NCBI RefSeq assembly: GCF_000695625.1
Contig: NZ_JMQI01000050.1
Span: forward strand, 83,562-147,561
From: Amycolatopsis rifamycinica
Lineage (GTDB): Bacteria; Actinomycetota; Actinomycetes; Mycobacteriales; Pseudonocardiaceae
Length of the DNA stretch: 64,000 nucleotides
Direction: 5' to 3'
The notes beneath the pieces were generated by a model. It saw only the letters and a program-made list of their open reading frames with translations, made no database searches and was not told where the DNA came from. Positions 41,864 through 50,433 of this stretch are shown here, piece by piece. A program made the position numbers and the translations under genes. Numbering within the stretch: the first letter of the stretch is position 1; every line of letters starts with the position of its first letter.

Positions 41864-42689
41864 AGCCGCCGGGGGCCGGCGCCAGGCCCAGCTGGCGGGC
41901 CTGGCACACCAGCCGCCCCTGGGCGTCGACCACGGTCGCGTCCGAGTCGAACCAGGACTCGTTGACCGACCGTGACTCCACCACCACCCGCAGCCAGCCC
42001 GGCGCCGGGCGTGTCCGCAGCAACGCCGTCAGCTGGACCGTCGGCGCCCAGCCGACGCGGCCGAGGTTCATCACCACCGGCGGGTTCACGTCGGACGCCA
42101 GGAGCGAGAAGTACGGGTCGACCAGGCCGTACCGCGGCCGGACCCACAGCCGCATCCGGGGCGGCTCGCCCGTGCGGCCGGTCAGGTAGCCCGCCGTCGC
42201 CGGGTCCAGCCGGACCTCACAGCCCTTCGCCAGGTTGAACGGCCCCTCGGTGCTCTCCGCCAGCGCAAGCGCGCCCGGTGGCGGCTCGGCGGGCATCGAC
42301 GGCACGTCGGTCCACTCCGGGCGCCGCATCGGCAGCCGTCCCGTCGTCACCCTGGCTTCGACGCAGCTGCGGCCGCGCTGCTCCAGGCGGACCTCGACCA
42401 CCGTCGCGCGGCGGCCGACCTTGCGGACGTCCGTGCGCAGCAGCACCGGGCCGAGCGCCGGCGCGTGCAGGAACTCCGCGCTGACGACCAGCGGCTCCGC
42501 GTGCGGCTCACCGCGCTCGTGCAGGGCGGAGACCGCCGCCCGGGCCAGCAGAGCGAGCAGGAAACCCCCGTGCGGGTGCGAGCCGATGGCCCATTCCGCA
42601 CGCAGCACCGCGGTGAAGGTGCCGTCCCCCAGCGACCGCGCCGCACTCGCCGTGTCGAAGGACACGGCGGTGCCGTCCATTGCGCTCAC
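41859..42689 (-). CDS. acyl-CoA thioesterase-like double hot-dog protein
   Basis: 276 residues. Two hot-dog halves: WAIGSHPHGGFLLALLARAAVSAL (first helix, HGG motif, about 30-55) and SLLASDVNPPVVMNLGRVGWAPTVQLTALLRTRPAPGWLRVVVESR (second half). This is the thioesterase-family arrangement of TesB-like actinobacterial proteins. GTG 42689; ATG 42680 is an alternative. Substrate unknown. Confidence 0.82.
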   Translation of the reverse strand: MSAMDGTAVSFDTASAARSLGDGTFTAVLRAEWAIGSHPHGGFLLALLARAAVSALHERGEPHAEPLVVSAEFLHAPALGPVLLRTDVRKVGRRATVVEVRLEQRGRSCVEARVTTGRLPMRRPEWTDVPSMPAEPPPGALALAESTEGPFNLAKGCEVRLDPATAGYLTGRTGEPPRMRLWVRPRYGLVDPYFSLLASDVNPPVVMNLGRVGWAPTVQLTALLRTRPAPGWLRVVVESRSVNESWFDSDATVVDAQGRLVCQARQLGLAPAPGGS

Positions 42690-42813
42690 GAACGGCCCAC
42701 GCCATTTCGGGAATCCGGGTGGGTGACAAGCAACGAGAGCGACGGGTTCACGGTCCGAACTTTACGGGTTGGACCGGCGGAAACGCACTCGGGAGTAGCC
42801 ACGCGGGGCGTGG

Positions 42814-43626
42814 TTATTGCCCGAGGTGGAACCGCGCGAACAGCAACGCCTCGGCCAGATCCCGGACGCGGTGGGCCGCGGTGACGGCGTGCCGGGTGTT
42901 GATCTCCAGCACGATCTGGCCGGCGAAACCGTTGCTGACCAGCTTCTCGAGCAGTTCGGCGCACGGCTGGCCGCCGCGTCCGGGTACCAGGTGCTCGTCC
43001 TTCGGGACGCCGGTGCCGTCGGCCAGGTGGACGTGCGAGAGGCCGTCGCCCATCCGCTGGGCGAGCGCCAGCGCGTCCATCTCGGCCGCCGCGGTGTGGG
43101 ACAGGTCGAGCGTGTAGTGCCGGAACCCGACGTCCGTCGGATCGATCGACGGCCGGAACGCGGACACCCGCGAATTCTTCGCGCCACCGGGCGGCCGGAC
43201 CTTGAACATGTTTTCCACGGCGATTTCGACGCCGCTGGACTCCTCCAGTTCGGCGACCAGATCGGCGAACGCGTCCCCGTACCGGCGCTGCCAGCGGAAC
43301 GGCGGGTGCACCACCACCGTGCGCGCGCCGAGCTCGAGCGCGGCGTCGACCGACATCCGCAGCCGCACGACGGGGTCCGGCGACCAGATCCGCTGGGTGA
43401 TCAGCAGCGACGGCGAGTGCACCGACAGCACGGGCACGCCGGTGCGCCGCGACCAGCGCCGCAGCGCCGTGACGTCCTGGCTGACCGGGTCGGCCCAGAC
43501 CATCACCTCGACGCCGTCGTAGCCGAGCTCGGCGGCCAGCTCGAAGGCCGTGCCCGCCTTGAGGGGCCACACGGACGCCGTGCTGAGGCCGACGGGGACC
43601 GGCTGCTCGTCTGTCACGCGCGCCAT
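42814..43626 (-). CDS. sugar phosphate isomerase/epimerase-like TIM-barrel protein (Rv0498 type)
   Basis: 270 residues of the xylose isomerase-like/AP endonuclease 2 fold: VGLSTASVWPLKAGTAFELAAELGYDGVEVMVW, VLSVHSPSLLI, VEIAVENMF (metal Glu), DPTDVGFRHYTLDLSHTAAAEMDAL and VLEINTRHA. Conserved in this actinobacterial cluster, with no assigned substrate. Lies 63 bases downstream of the Pro-rich membrane protein gene, same strand. Confidence 0.85.
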   Translation of the reverse strand: MARVTDEQPVPVGLSTASVWPLKAGTAFELAAELGYDGVEVMVWADPVSQDVTALRRWSRRTGVPVLSVHSPSLLITQRIWSPDPVVRLRMSVDAALELGARTVVVHPPFRWQRRYGDAFADLVAELEESSGVEIAVENMFKVRPPGGAKNSRVSAFRPSIDPTDVGFRHYTLDLSHTAAAEMDALALAQRMGDGLSHVHLADGTGVPKDEHLVPGRGGQPCAELLEKLVSNGFAGQIVLEINTRHAVTAAHRVRDLAEALLFARFHLGQ

Positions 43627-43689
43627 CCTGCCTCCCGCGCGGTGGGTGCGCGGCGCCGCCGGGCCGCCAACGCGACGCGGATCACCGCG

Positions 43690-45417
43690 TCAGCGGCCGA
43701 CCAGCAGCAACGCAGCCGGCGAAACCGTCACCACCAAGCCCACCAGCACCGCCAGCACCGTGGTCTGCAGGTCTTCGGCGCGGCGGATCTTCCGCACGAT
43801 CCAGACCAGCGCGACGACCACCAGCAGGGCGGCGATGAGCGCGGCGGCCGGGATGTTCACCCACAGCCAGTTGAAGCCGAGCCAGACGGCCGCGCCGCCG
43901 ACGACACCCATCGCCAGCTGGCCGGCCAGTGCCAGCCACTGCTTGCCGGGCGAGGCCGCCGGCTCCGGCTCGGCGACCGGCTCGGGCGCGTCGTCGTAGT
44001 CGTCGTCCTCGTAGCCTTCGCCCTGCTCGTAGCCGTAGTCGTCCTGCTCGAAGTCCGGGCCGTCCGCGGGGTAGTCGTCGGTGAACTCGCGCTCGTAGGG
44101 CGCGAGGTCGTCCGGGATCGGGGCCCGCGAAGCCCGGTCGCCGGGCGCGAACGGCATCGGCGGCGGGTACGCGCCGGTCGGCGGGCCCGCGTCGTAGGCG
44201 GCCTGGTAGCCGCTGCTCTCCGGGGCGAAGCCGTCGGGCTCGAAGTCGTCCTCGGGGTAGCCGTCGTCCGGGGCGTCGGTGGGCACCGCCGGCATGACGC
44301 CGATCTCGGTGTCCTCCATCTGCTCCTTCTGGCGCCGCTTGCGCCAGTTCGCCAGCCCCGCGGGCGAGGACGGCTCCGGCGGCTCGGGCTTCTTGCCCTT
44401 CGGCGGCACCGGCGGCGCCGGCGGAACGGGCGGCTCGTCGTCCGGAACCGCCGAGAACTGCTCGGTGTGGTCCTCGCGCTTCGGCTCCGGACGGCGCGAC
44501 GGGGCGCGGCGCGGGCGGCCGGGCGCGGCGGGCGGCGTCGCGAACGACCCGCCGGCCATCGGGGGTGGCGGGACGTCGATGTCGGCGTCCGGGGTGCCGT
44601 TGAGGCCGTCGAGGCGGGCCGACAGCGGGCCGCCGGGCGGCGGCGGGGGTGTCGGCAGCTGCTGAGACGGCTGGGGCGGCACGGGCAGCTGCTGCGAGGG
44701 CTGCGGCGGGCCCGGGCGGCGCCGGACCGGCGGGACGGCCGCGCGGGTCTCCTCGGCGGACGGCGGGATCGGCAGCTTCTGCGACGGCGGCGGCACCGGC
44801 AGCTGCTGCGACGGCTGCGGCGGCACGGGCAGCTGCTGGGACGGCTGCGACGGCGGGGGCTGGCGGCGCGGCGCGGCGCGCGGCGGCACCGGCGGCTGCG
44901 CCGGCTCCTGCGGCCGCGGCGGCACCGGGTGCGGCCCGGACTCCTGCGGGCGCGCGAACTGGCCCGATTCCTGCGGCGGCCGGGCGAACTGGCCCGACTC
45001 CTGCGGGACCGGGCGGGCGTACTGGCCGGACTCGGCGCCGCCGGGGGCGGGCCGCGCCGGGGGCGGCGGCACCGGCCGGGGCAGCGGCTGGGAGTCCTGC
45101 GGGACCACGCGGGGCGCGGGCGGCGGCGGGGACGGCGGCTCGGCACGGCGCCGCCCGGCGGGCCGGGCCGGCGGGGCGGGCGGTGGCGTGCCCTCGGCGG
45201 CCACCCGGTCGATGATCGCCTGGGGGCCGGTGTCGCTCACGCCGGGGCGCCGGTGCGAGCCGGTCGCCGCGGGCGGGGCTTCGGGGGTGCCGGGCTCGTC
45301 GTCGTCATCGGCGGCGCGCCGGCGGCGACGGCGTCCGCCGTCGACCTGGGCACCGTGCTGGGCGAGCAGCTCAGCCACGGTCTTCTGCGGCTGGTCGCCT
45401 CCGGTCTGGTCCGTCAT
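43690..45417 (-). CDS. large Pro-rich protein with C-terminal membrane spans (Rv0497-like)
   Basis: 575 residues. A conserved-looking N-terminal segment (KTVAELLAQHGAQVDGGRRRRRRAADD), then about 360 residues of Pro/Gln/Ser repeats (QESGQFARP, QPSQQLPVPP), acidic stretches (DDYGYEQGEGYEDDDYDD), and four hydrophobic spans at the end (WLALAGQLAMGVVGGAAVWLGF; WLWVNIPAAALIAALLVVVALVW; TTVLAVLVGLVVTVSPAALLLVG). Resembles mycobacterial Rv0497 by place and layout but is much longer. Probably a disordered cytoplasmic domain tethered to the membrane. Confidence 0.75.
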   Translation of the reverse strand: MTDQTGGDQPQKTVAELLAQHGAQVDGGRRRRRRAADDDDEPGTPEAPPAATGSHRRPGVSDTGPQAIIDRVAAEGTPPPAPPARPAGRRRAEPPSPPPPAPRVVPQDSQPLPRPVPPPPARPAPGGAESGQYARPVPQESGQFARPPQESGQFARPQESGPHPVPPRPQEPAQPPVPPRAAPRRQPPPSQPSQQLPVPPQPSQQLPVPPPSQKLPIPPSAEETRAAVPPVRRRPGPPQPSQQLPVPPQPSQQLPTPPPPPGGPLSARLDGLNGTPDADIDVPPPPMAGGSFATPPAAPGRPRRAPSRRPEPKREDHTEQFSAVPDDEPPVPPAPPVPPKGKKPEPPEPSSPAGLANWRKRRQKEQMEDTEIGVMPAVPTDAPDDGYPEDDFEPDGFAPESSGYQAAYDAGPPTGAYPPPMPFAPGDRASRAPIPDDLAPYEREFTDDYPADGPDFEQDDYGYEQGEGYEDDDYDDAPEPVAEPEPAASPGKQWLALAGQLAMGVVGGAAVWLGFNWLWVNIPAAALIAALLVVVALVWIVRKIRRAEDLQTTVLAVLVGLVVTVSPAALLLVGR

Positions 45418-45574
45418 ACCTGGTGATCCCCTGCGCGCTCTGGGTTCTCGGCACTCGGCGGAGCGGTACCCGACGGCACACCGGCGGCGCCGCGCGCGCT
45501 GTACACCGACCTCTGCATGTCCGTCACCTCTCCACCGTGCCCGTTGTCCGTCCGGGAAGTCCAGCCGCGTGCTT

Positions 45575-46558
45575 TCACCGGTCCTCCTGTGCGCCGAAGC
45601 GCCCCACGAGGGCGGCTCCAGTCTCATCCGCGCCGTTCGAATGGTCCAGCCGCCGCAGGATGACACCCTCTCGCAGAGCCCACGGGCAGATCTCGAGTTC
45701 CGGCACACCGAGCGCCCGCATCGTGGCCTGCGCGACGAGCGCACCCGCCACGAGCTGGTGCGACCGGCTCGAACTGACGCCCTCGAGCTGGGCGAGATCG
45801 GCCGACGGCATCCGCGAGATGAAGGCCAGGAGCTGGCGCAATGCGGTGTCCGAGAGCGTACGTCGGACACGCGGGCCCGCCGCCGAGGGGGCGGCGCCGG
45901 TCAGCCGGGCGAGCGAGCGGAACGTCTTCGACGTCGCCACGACCCGATCAGGTTCACCCCATTTGGTGACCTTGCGCGCGAGGTCGGTGAGCTGGTCGTC
46001 CAGCCACGCCGACGTCGAGACGAGTTCCGAGCGCGTCGGCGGGTCGTGCCGGAAGCGGGTCCGCGTGGTGCGGCCGGCGCCCAGGGGCAGCGATTCGGCC
46101 AGCACGGGCTCTTCGTCGCGGCCCATGGCGACCTCGAGGGAGCCGCCGCCGATGTCGAGCACCAGCAGCTGCCCGGCCGACCAGCCGTACCAGCGGCGGA
46201 CGGCGAGGAACGTGAGCCTCGCTTCGTCGGTGCCCGAAAGGACCTGGAGGTCGACGCCGGTTTCCTCGGCGACCCGCGCGAGCACCTTGGCGGAGTTCTT
46301 GGCCTCGCGGACCGCGGAGGTGGCGAACGCCATGACCTCTTCGCAGCCGAGCCGCGCGGCGGCTTCCTTCGCGGACTGGACCGCGGTGCAGAGCTCGTCG
46401 GCCCCGGCCTTGCTGAGCTCGCCACCGCGGGTGATCCGCTCGGCCAGCCGCAGCACGGACTTCTCGGAATGCATCGGCGTCGGGTGGGCGCCACGGTGGG
46501 CGTCGACCACGAGCAGGTGGACGGTGTTGGAACCGACGTCGAGTACCCCTAGGCGCAC
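45575..46558 (-). CDS. ppx: Ppx/GppA phosphatase family protein (exopolyphosphatase)
   Basis: 327 residues. ASKHA fold with RLGVLDVGSNTVHLLVVDA at the N-terminus, FATSAVREAKN, LLVLDIGGGSLEVAMG and ICPWALREGVILRRLD at the end. Hydrolyses polyphosphate or (p)ppGpp. GTG 46558. In the senX3-regX3 neighbourhood, as Rv0496 in mycobacteria, consistent with phosphate homeostasis. Separated from regX3 by a palindrome pair. Confidence 0.92.
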   Translation of the reverse strand: MRLGVLDVGSNTVHLLVVDAHRGAHPTPMHSEKSVLRLAERITRGGELSKAGADELCTAVQSAKEAAARLGCEEVMAFATSAVREAKNSAKVLARVAEETGVDLQVLSGTDEARLTFLAVRRWYGWSAGQLLVLDIGGGSLEVAMGRDEEPVLAESLPLGAGRTTRTRFRHDPPTRSELVSTSAWLDDQLTDLARKVTKWGEPDRVVATSKTFRSLARLTGAAPSAAGPRVRRTLSDTALRQLLAFISRMPSADLAQLEGVSSSRSHQLVAGALVAQATMRALGVPELEICPWALREGVILRRLDHSNGADETGAALVGRFGAQEDR

Positions 46559-46657
46559 GGGGGTCCAGCGTACCGGCCCCAGCGCCAGGTCTCGAACATG
46601 TAACCAACAACACTCGGTGCGGCCTCGTCCCGGCGCGCCTTCCCGCCTCCGGAGCGG

Positions 46658-46715
46658 CACTTTCACGTGAAAGTGACCTGGAGCGCCCACTCCGGATCAC
46701 TTTCACGTGAAAGTG
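46658..46715. repeat. palindrome pair, CACTTTCACGTGAAAGTG family (locus 4)
   Basis: Two perfect copies at 46658-46675 and 46698-46715, 40 bases apart. The spacer holds GGAG...CTCC, a small inverted repeat like that of locus 1. The pair lies between the regX3 stop (46722) and the ppx start (46558), both on the minus strand. Confidence 0.95.
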
Positions 46716-46721
46716 ACCGTC

Positions 46722-47411
46722 CTACGTCTCGAACTTGTAGCCCAGGCCGCGCACCGTGACGAGGTGCCGCGGCGAGCCGGGGTCCGGTTCGATCTTCGAG
46801 CGCAGCCGCTTCACGTGGACGTCGAGGGTCTTCGTGTCGCCGACGTAGTCCGCGCCCCACACCCGGTCGATCAGCTGCCCGCGCGTCAGCACCCGGCCGA
46901 CGTTGCGGAGCAGGTACTCCAGCAGGTCGAACTCCTTGAGCGGGAGCGACACCTCGGCGCCGTCCACGGTCACCACGTGCCGCTCGACGTCCATCCGCAC
47001 CGGTCCCGCCGAGAGGACCAGCGGGGCCAGCTCCCCTTCGGAGCCCGGCTCGCCGCCGCGCCGGAGCACCGCCCGCACCCGCGCGATGAGCTCGCGGGCC
47101 GAGTACGGCTTGGTGACGTAGTCGTCCGCGCCCAGCTCCAGGCCCACGACCTTGTCGATCTCGCTGTCGCGCGCGGTCACCATGATGACCGGCACGGCCG
47201 AGCGCTGGCGCAGCTGCTTGCAGACGTCGGTGCCGCTCATCCCGGGCAGCATGAGGTCGAGCAGCACGATGTCGGCGCCGTTGCGGTCGAACTCCTCCAG
47301 TGCGGCCTGGCCGGTGCCGGCCACGGCCGCGGTGAACCCTTCCTTGCGCAGCAGGAAGGCGAGGGGGTCGGCGAACGACTCCTCGTCCTCGACGATGAGA
47401 ACCCTGGTCAC
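46722..47411 (-). CDS. regX3: phosphate-responsive response regulator RegX3
   Basis: 229 residues, OmpR/PhoB class. Receiver domain: acidic pair VEDEES, phosphoacceptor in DIVLLDLMLPG, conserved Lys in VTKPYSARELIARVRAVLRR; C-terminal winged helix with LKEFDLLEYLLRNVGRVLTRGQLIDRVWG...LDVHVKRLRSKIEPDPGSP. GTG 47411 with GGAGGAAA upstream, overlapping the senX3 stop by 4 bases. Partner of SenX3; controls phosphate-starvation genes. Confidence 0.95.
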   Translation of the reverse strand: MTRVLIVEDEESFADPLAFLLRKEGFTAAVAGTGQAALEEFDRNGADIVLLDLMLPGMSGTDVCKQLRQRSAVPVIMVTARDSEIDKVVGLELGADDYVTKPYSARELIARVRAVLRRGGEPGSEGELAPLVLSAGPVRMDVERHVVTVDGAEVSLPLKEFDLLEYLLRNVGRVLTRGQLIDRVWGADYVGDTKTLDVHVKRLRSKIEPDPGSPRHLVTVRGLGYKFET

Positions 47412-48649
47412 AGGTTTCCTCCATGATCTGGGCTGTCCTGCCCGGTAACCACGAGCCTCGGGGTGCGCTCGGGGGTCTTCTCCTGCCGCGGTGCCGGCGA
47501 GGTCTTGGCCGCCCGCGCCGGCTCGGCGGCCGGGTCGGGGCTGACGTGCGCGGGGATGCGCAGGGTGAACGTCGAGCCGGTGCCGGGACGGCTCCACAGG
47601 CCGACCGAGCCACCGTGGTTCGCCGCGACGTGCTTGACGATCGCCAGGCCGAGGCCGGTGCCGCCGGTGGCGCGGGACCGGGCCTTGTCCGCGCGGTAGA
47701 AGCGCTCGAACACGCGCTGCTGCTCGTCCTCGGCGATGCCGATGCCGCGGTCGGTGACGGCGATCTCGACCATGCCGTCGGCGAGCCGCCGGGAGATCGA
47801 CACCGGGCTCCCCGCCGGCGAGTAGTTGACCGCGTTCTCCAGCAGGTTCGACAGCGCGGTGACCAGCAGCGTGCGGTCCCCCTCGACGAGCAGGCCGCTG
47901 GGGTGGTCGGTGGTGATCCGGATGTCGGCCGACTCGGCCGAGAGCGTCGTGCGGCCGAGCGCCTCGCGCACGACCGCGTCGACCTCGACGACGTTGAGGT
48001 CGGGCAGCCGTTCGGCGCCCTGCAGCCGGGACAGCGCGATCAGCTCGGTGACGAGCTGGCCGAGCCGGGTGGACTCGCGCAGGATCTTGCCGCCGAAGCG
48101 GCGGACCTCGGCGACGTCCTCGGCGGCGTCGAGGACGGCCTCGGTGAGCAGCGCGATCGCGCCCACCGGGGTCTTGAGCTCGTGGCTGACGTTGGCGACG
48201 AAGTCGCGGCGCACGGCTTCCAGCCGGATGGCCTCGGAGTGGTCGACGGCCTCGACGACGGTGAAGCCGTCGCCGAGCGGCCGGACCTGGCCGAGGACCG
48301 CCTCCGGCTGGCGGCCGCGCGCTTCGAGCGGGGACAGGTCGATTTCCAGCGGCTCGTCGGTCTCGGTGACCTGCTCGGCGGCCTTGCGGGCCCGCGGGTC
48401 GGCCCGGTTGACCCTCACCAGGCCGAGCTCGTAGGCGCGCGGGTTGTGCAGCACCATGTCGCCGAAGCGGTTGAGCACGACGATGCCGTTGTTGGAGGAG
48501 CGGACCAGCCGTTCGAGGAGCTCCGCGACGGTCGGGCCCAGTGGCCGGGCCTCCTCGCGGCGGGTGCGTGCCCGCGCCAGGAGGTAGCCGACCACCGCAC
48601 CGGCCACCAGTGCGCCGATGGCCAGAGCGAGTGAAACAGGCGTGGTCAC
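47408..48649 (-). CDS. senX3: sensor histidine kinase SenX3
   Basis: 413 residues. A membrane anchor (VSLALAIGALVAGAVVGYLLA), a PAS-like sensor (about 45-155, GIVVLNRFGDMVLHNPRA), HisKA with the phosphorylated His in FVANVSHELKTPVGAI, then HATPase_c motifs NLLENAVNYSPAG, DRGIGIAEDEQQRVFERFY and GGTGLGLAIVKHV. Short extracytoplasmic part means the signal is probably sensed through the Pst/PhoU system. It precedes regX3 with direct overlap. Confidence 0.95.
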   Translation of the reverse strand: MTTPVSLALAIGALVAGAVVGYLLARARTRREEARPLGPTVAELLERLVRSSNNGIVVLNRFGDMVLHNPRAYELGLVRVNRADPRARKAAEQVTETDEPLEIDLSPLEARGRQPEAVLGQVRPLGDGFTVVEAVDHSEAIRLEAVRRDFVANVSHELKTPVGAIALLTEAVLDAAEDVAEVRRFGGKILRESTRLGQLVTELIALSRLQGAERLPDLNVVEVDAVVREALGRTTLSAESADIRITTDHPSGLLVEGDRTLLVTALSNLLENAVNYSPAGSPVSISRRLADGMVEIAVTDRGIGIAEDEQQRVFERFYRADKARSRATGGTGLGLAIVKHVAANHGGSVGLWSRPGTGSTFTLRIPAHVSPDPAAEPARAAKTSPAPRQEKTPERTPRLVVTGQDSPDHGGNL

Positions 48650-48734
48650 GGGCCGATCGTAAGCTGAGAAGTGGCCCTTCGGCCTAGCGTTGTCCGCCTT
48701 GTCGTGAGCACCGCGACACCTGCGGAGGACATGT

Positions 48735-48779
48735 TCGCCGGGGCTTCAGGCGGCGTTCACCCGATCGATTCCCCGGCGA
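48735..48779 (-). terminator. inverted repeat downstream of the aldo/keto reductase gene
   Basis: TCGCCGGGG (48735-48743) and CCCCGGCGA (48771-48779) form perfect 9-bp arms around 27 bases. Positioned 16 bases after the reductase stop and before the senX3 start, a plausible terminator. Confidence 0.5.
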
Positions 48780-48794
48780 GACATTCCGGCGAAA

Positions 48795-49655
48795 TCACCC
48801 GAGGGTCTCGAGGTCTTCGGCGGTGAGTTCCAATGCCGCCGCGGCGACGTTCTGCTCGAGGTGGGCGACGTCGCCGGTGCCGGGGATGGCGAGCACGTGC
48901 GGTCCCTGGTGGAGCGTCCACGCGAGCCGCACCTGCGCCGGCGTGACGCCGTGGCGGCGCGCGACCTCGGCGACGTGCGCCTCCTCCGCCGAGCCGCTGG
49001 CCATGGCGAAGAACGGCACGAAGGCGATCCCGCGCTCGGCGCACATCCGCACGAGTTCGTCGTCCTCGCGCCGGGCGGTGAGGCCGTACTGGTTCTGGAC
49101 GCAGACGACGGGCGCGATCTCGAGGGCCTCGCTGAGGTGCTCCGGGCCGACGTTGGAGATGCCCAGCTCGCGGATCAGCCCGGCTTCGCGCAGCTCGGCG
49201 AGCGCGCCGAAGCCGTCGGCGAGCGAGCCCTCCCCGCGGTCGAGGGCCTGGCCGATCCGGTAGTTGACGACGTCGAGGTGGTCCAGGCCCAGTTCGCGCA
49301 GGTTCTGTTCGACCTGGGCGCGCAGCTGCTCCGGGCGGGCGGTGTAGAAGGTGCCCTCGAAGTCGCGGCCCGGGCCGACCTTGGTGGTGATGACGAGGTC
49401 GTCGTAGGGCGAGAGCGCGCTGTTGATCAGTTCGTTCGCCGAGCGCGGGCCGGCGAAGTAGAACTCGGCGGTGTCGATGTGGTTGACGCCGAGCTCGACG
49501 GCCCGGCGCAGGACGGCGAGGGCGGTTTCGCGGGCGCGGATGCCGCCGTCCGAAGTGGACATCAGGCGCATGGCGCCGAACCCGAGCCGGTTGACTTCGA
49601 AGGAGCCGAGCTTCCAGGTGCCCGCCGCGGCGGCGGGGAGGGTGTTCGTGGTCAT
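48795..49655 (-). CDS. aldo/keto reductase
   Basis: 286 residues, TIM barrel. Catalytic tetrad region: VNHIDTAEFYFAGPRSANELI (Asp and Tyr), VITTKVG (Lys), and VVNYRIG; later SNVGPEHLSEAL, VVCVQNQYGLTARREDDELVRMCAERGIAFVPFF, and the cofactor-binding VLAIPGTGDVAHLEQNVAA. NADPH-dependent, substrate unknown. ATG 49655. It diverges from the disrupted regulator at 49.7 kb, which is likely its regulator. Confidence 0.92.
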   Translation of the reverse strand: MTTNTLPAAAAGTWKLGSFEVNRLGFGAMRLMSTSDGGIRARETALAVLRRAVELGVNHIDTAEFYFAGPRSANELINSALSPYDDLVITTKVGPGRDFEGTFYTARPEQLRAQVEQNLRELGLDHLDVVNYRIGQALDRGEGSLADGFGALAELREAGLIRELGISNVGPEHLSEALEIAPVVCVQNQYGLTARREDDELVRMCAERGIAFVPFFAMASGSAEEAHVAEVARRHGVTPAQVRLAWTLHQGPHVLAIPGTGDVAHLEQNVAAAALELTAEDLETLG

Positions 49656-49722
49656 GCCGCCAGCTTTCCGGCGGCACCCGCGTGACCACCGCGATTGGCA
49701 TCTTGCTGCCACACTGGAATAC

Positions 49723-50360
49723 GTGGAGAAGGTGACTGACGTCGTCATGGTGCGCGGCGAAGCGGAGCTGTCGAGCGGACGGCGCACCTCTTCGAGCTCG
49801 CGACGGAGATCTCCTGCGCGGCCCGCGACCTGCACACGTGGGCGGTGACGCACCCGAGCGCACCCGAGCGCGAGCGATCGGTGCGCGAGCTGACGGTGCG
49901 CAAGATCTACCTGCCCGGCGTGCTGTTCGACCCCGCGCTGGCCGCCCACCTGCGGCAGATCACCGCCCACGGCGCCCAGGTCCGCATCACCGAGCGCGAG
50001 ATCAACGAGACGATCCTCCTCGACCGCCGCATCGCCATCGTGGCCGGCGACCACGTCGGCGGCGTCCGCGGCTACACGGTGATCAGCAGCCCGGCCCTGG
50101 TCCAGGGCATCCAGTCGCTGTTCGACGCGGCCTGGCACGCGGCGACCGACCTGGAGTCGTACCAGGCCCGGTTCACCGAGCTGGGCGCGCGGGAGATCCT
50201 GGAGCAGCTGGCCTCGGGCTGCAAGGACGAGACGGCGGCCCGGGCCCTCGGCGTCAGCCTGCGGACCTACCGACGGCGGGTGGCGGAGCTGATGGAGCTG
50301 CTGGGCGCGTCGTCCCGCTTCCAGGCCGGGGCCCGGGCTCGCGAAGCCGGACTGCTCTGA
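49723..50360 (+). pseudogene. DNA-binding regulator with an apparent 1-base deletion
   Basis: From 49723 the first frame reads VEKVTDVVMVRGEAEL; from about 49773 the conserved sequence continues in another frame as ERTAHLFELATEISCAARDLHTWAV and then without interruption to LL at 50360. Adding one base near 49772 (CTG-TC-GAG) joins them as AEL-S-ERTAHLFELATE. The rest has a central sensor part (VRKIYLPGVLFDPALAAHLRQI; ILLDRRIAIVAGD) and a C-terminal HTH (ILEQLASGCKDETAARALGVSLRTYRRRVAELMELLG), a TrmB/LuxR-like arrangement. A shorter protein could start at GTG 49845. Sequencing error is not excluded. Confidence 0.65.
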
Positions 50361-50378
50361 GCCAACCCCGCACCGGAA

Positions 50379-50427
50379 ACCACGAAGGCCACGTTGCGGG
50401 ACTGAGCGCAACGTGGCCTTCGGTGGT
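50379..50427. terminator. bidirectional hairpin terminator
   Basis: ACCACGAAGGCCACGTTGCG and its near-perfect complement (one extra G) around GGACTGAG, lying between the convergent stops of the regulator (50360) and gpmA (50434). About 20 paired bases. Confidence 0.82.
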
Positions 50428-50433
50428 CGAAGC

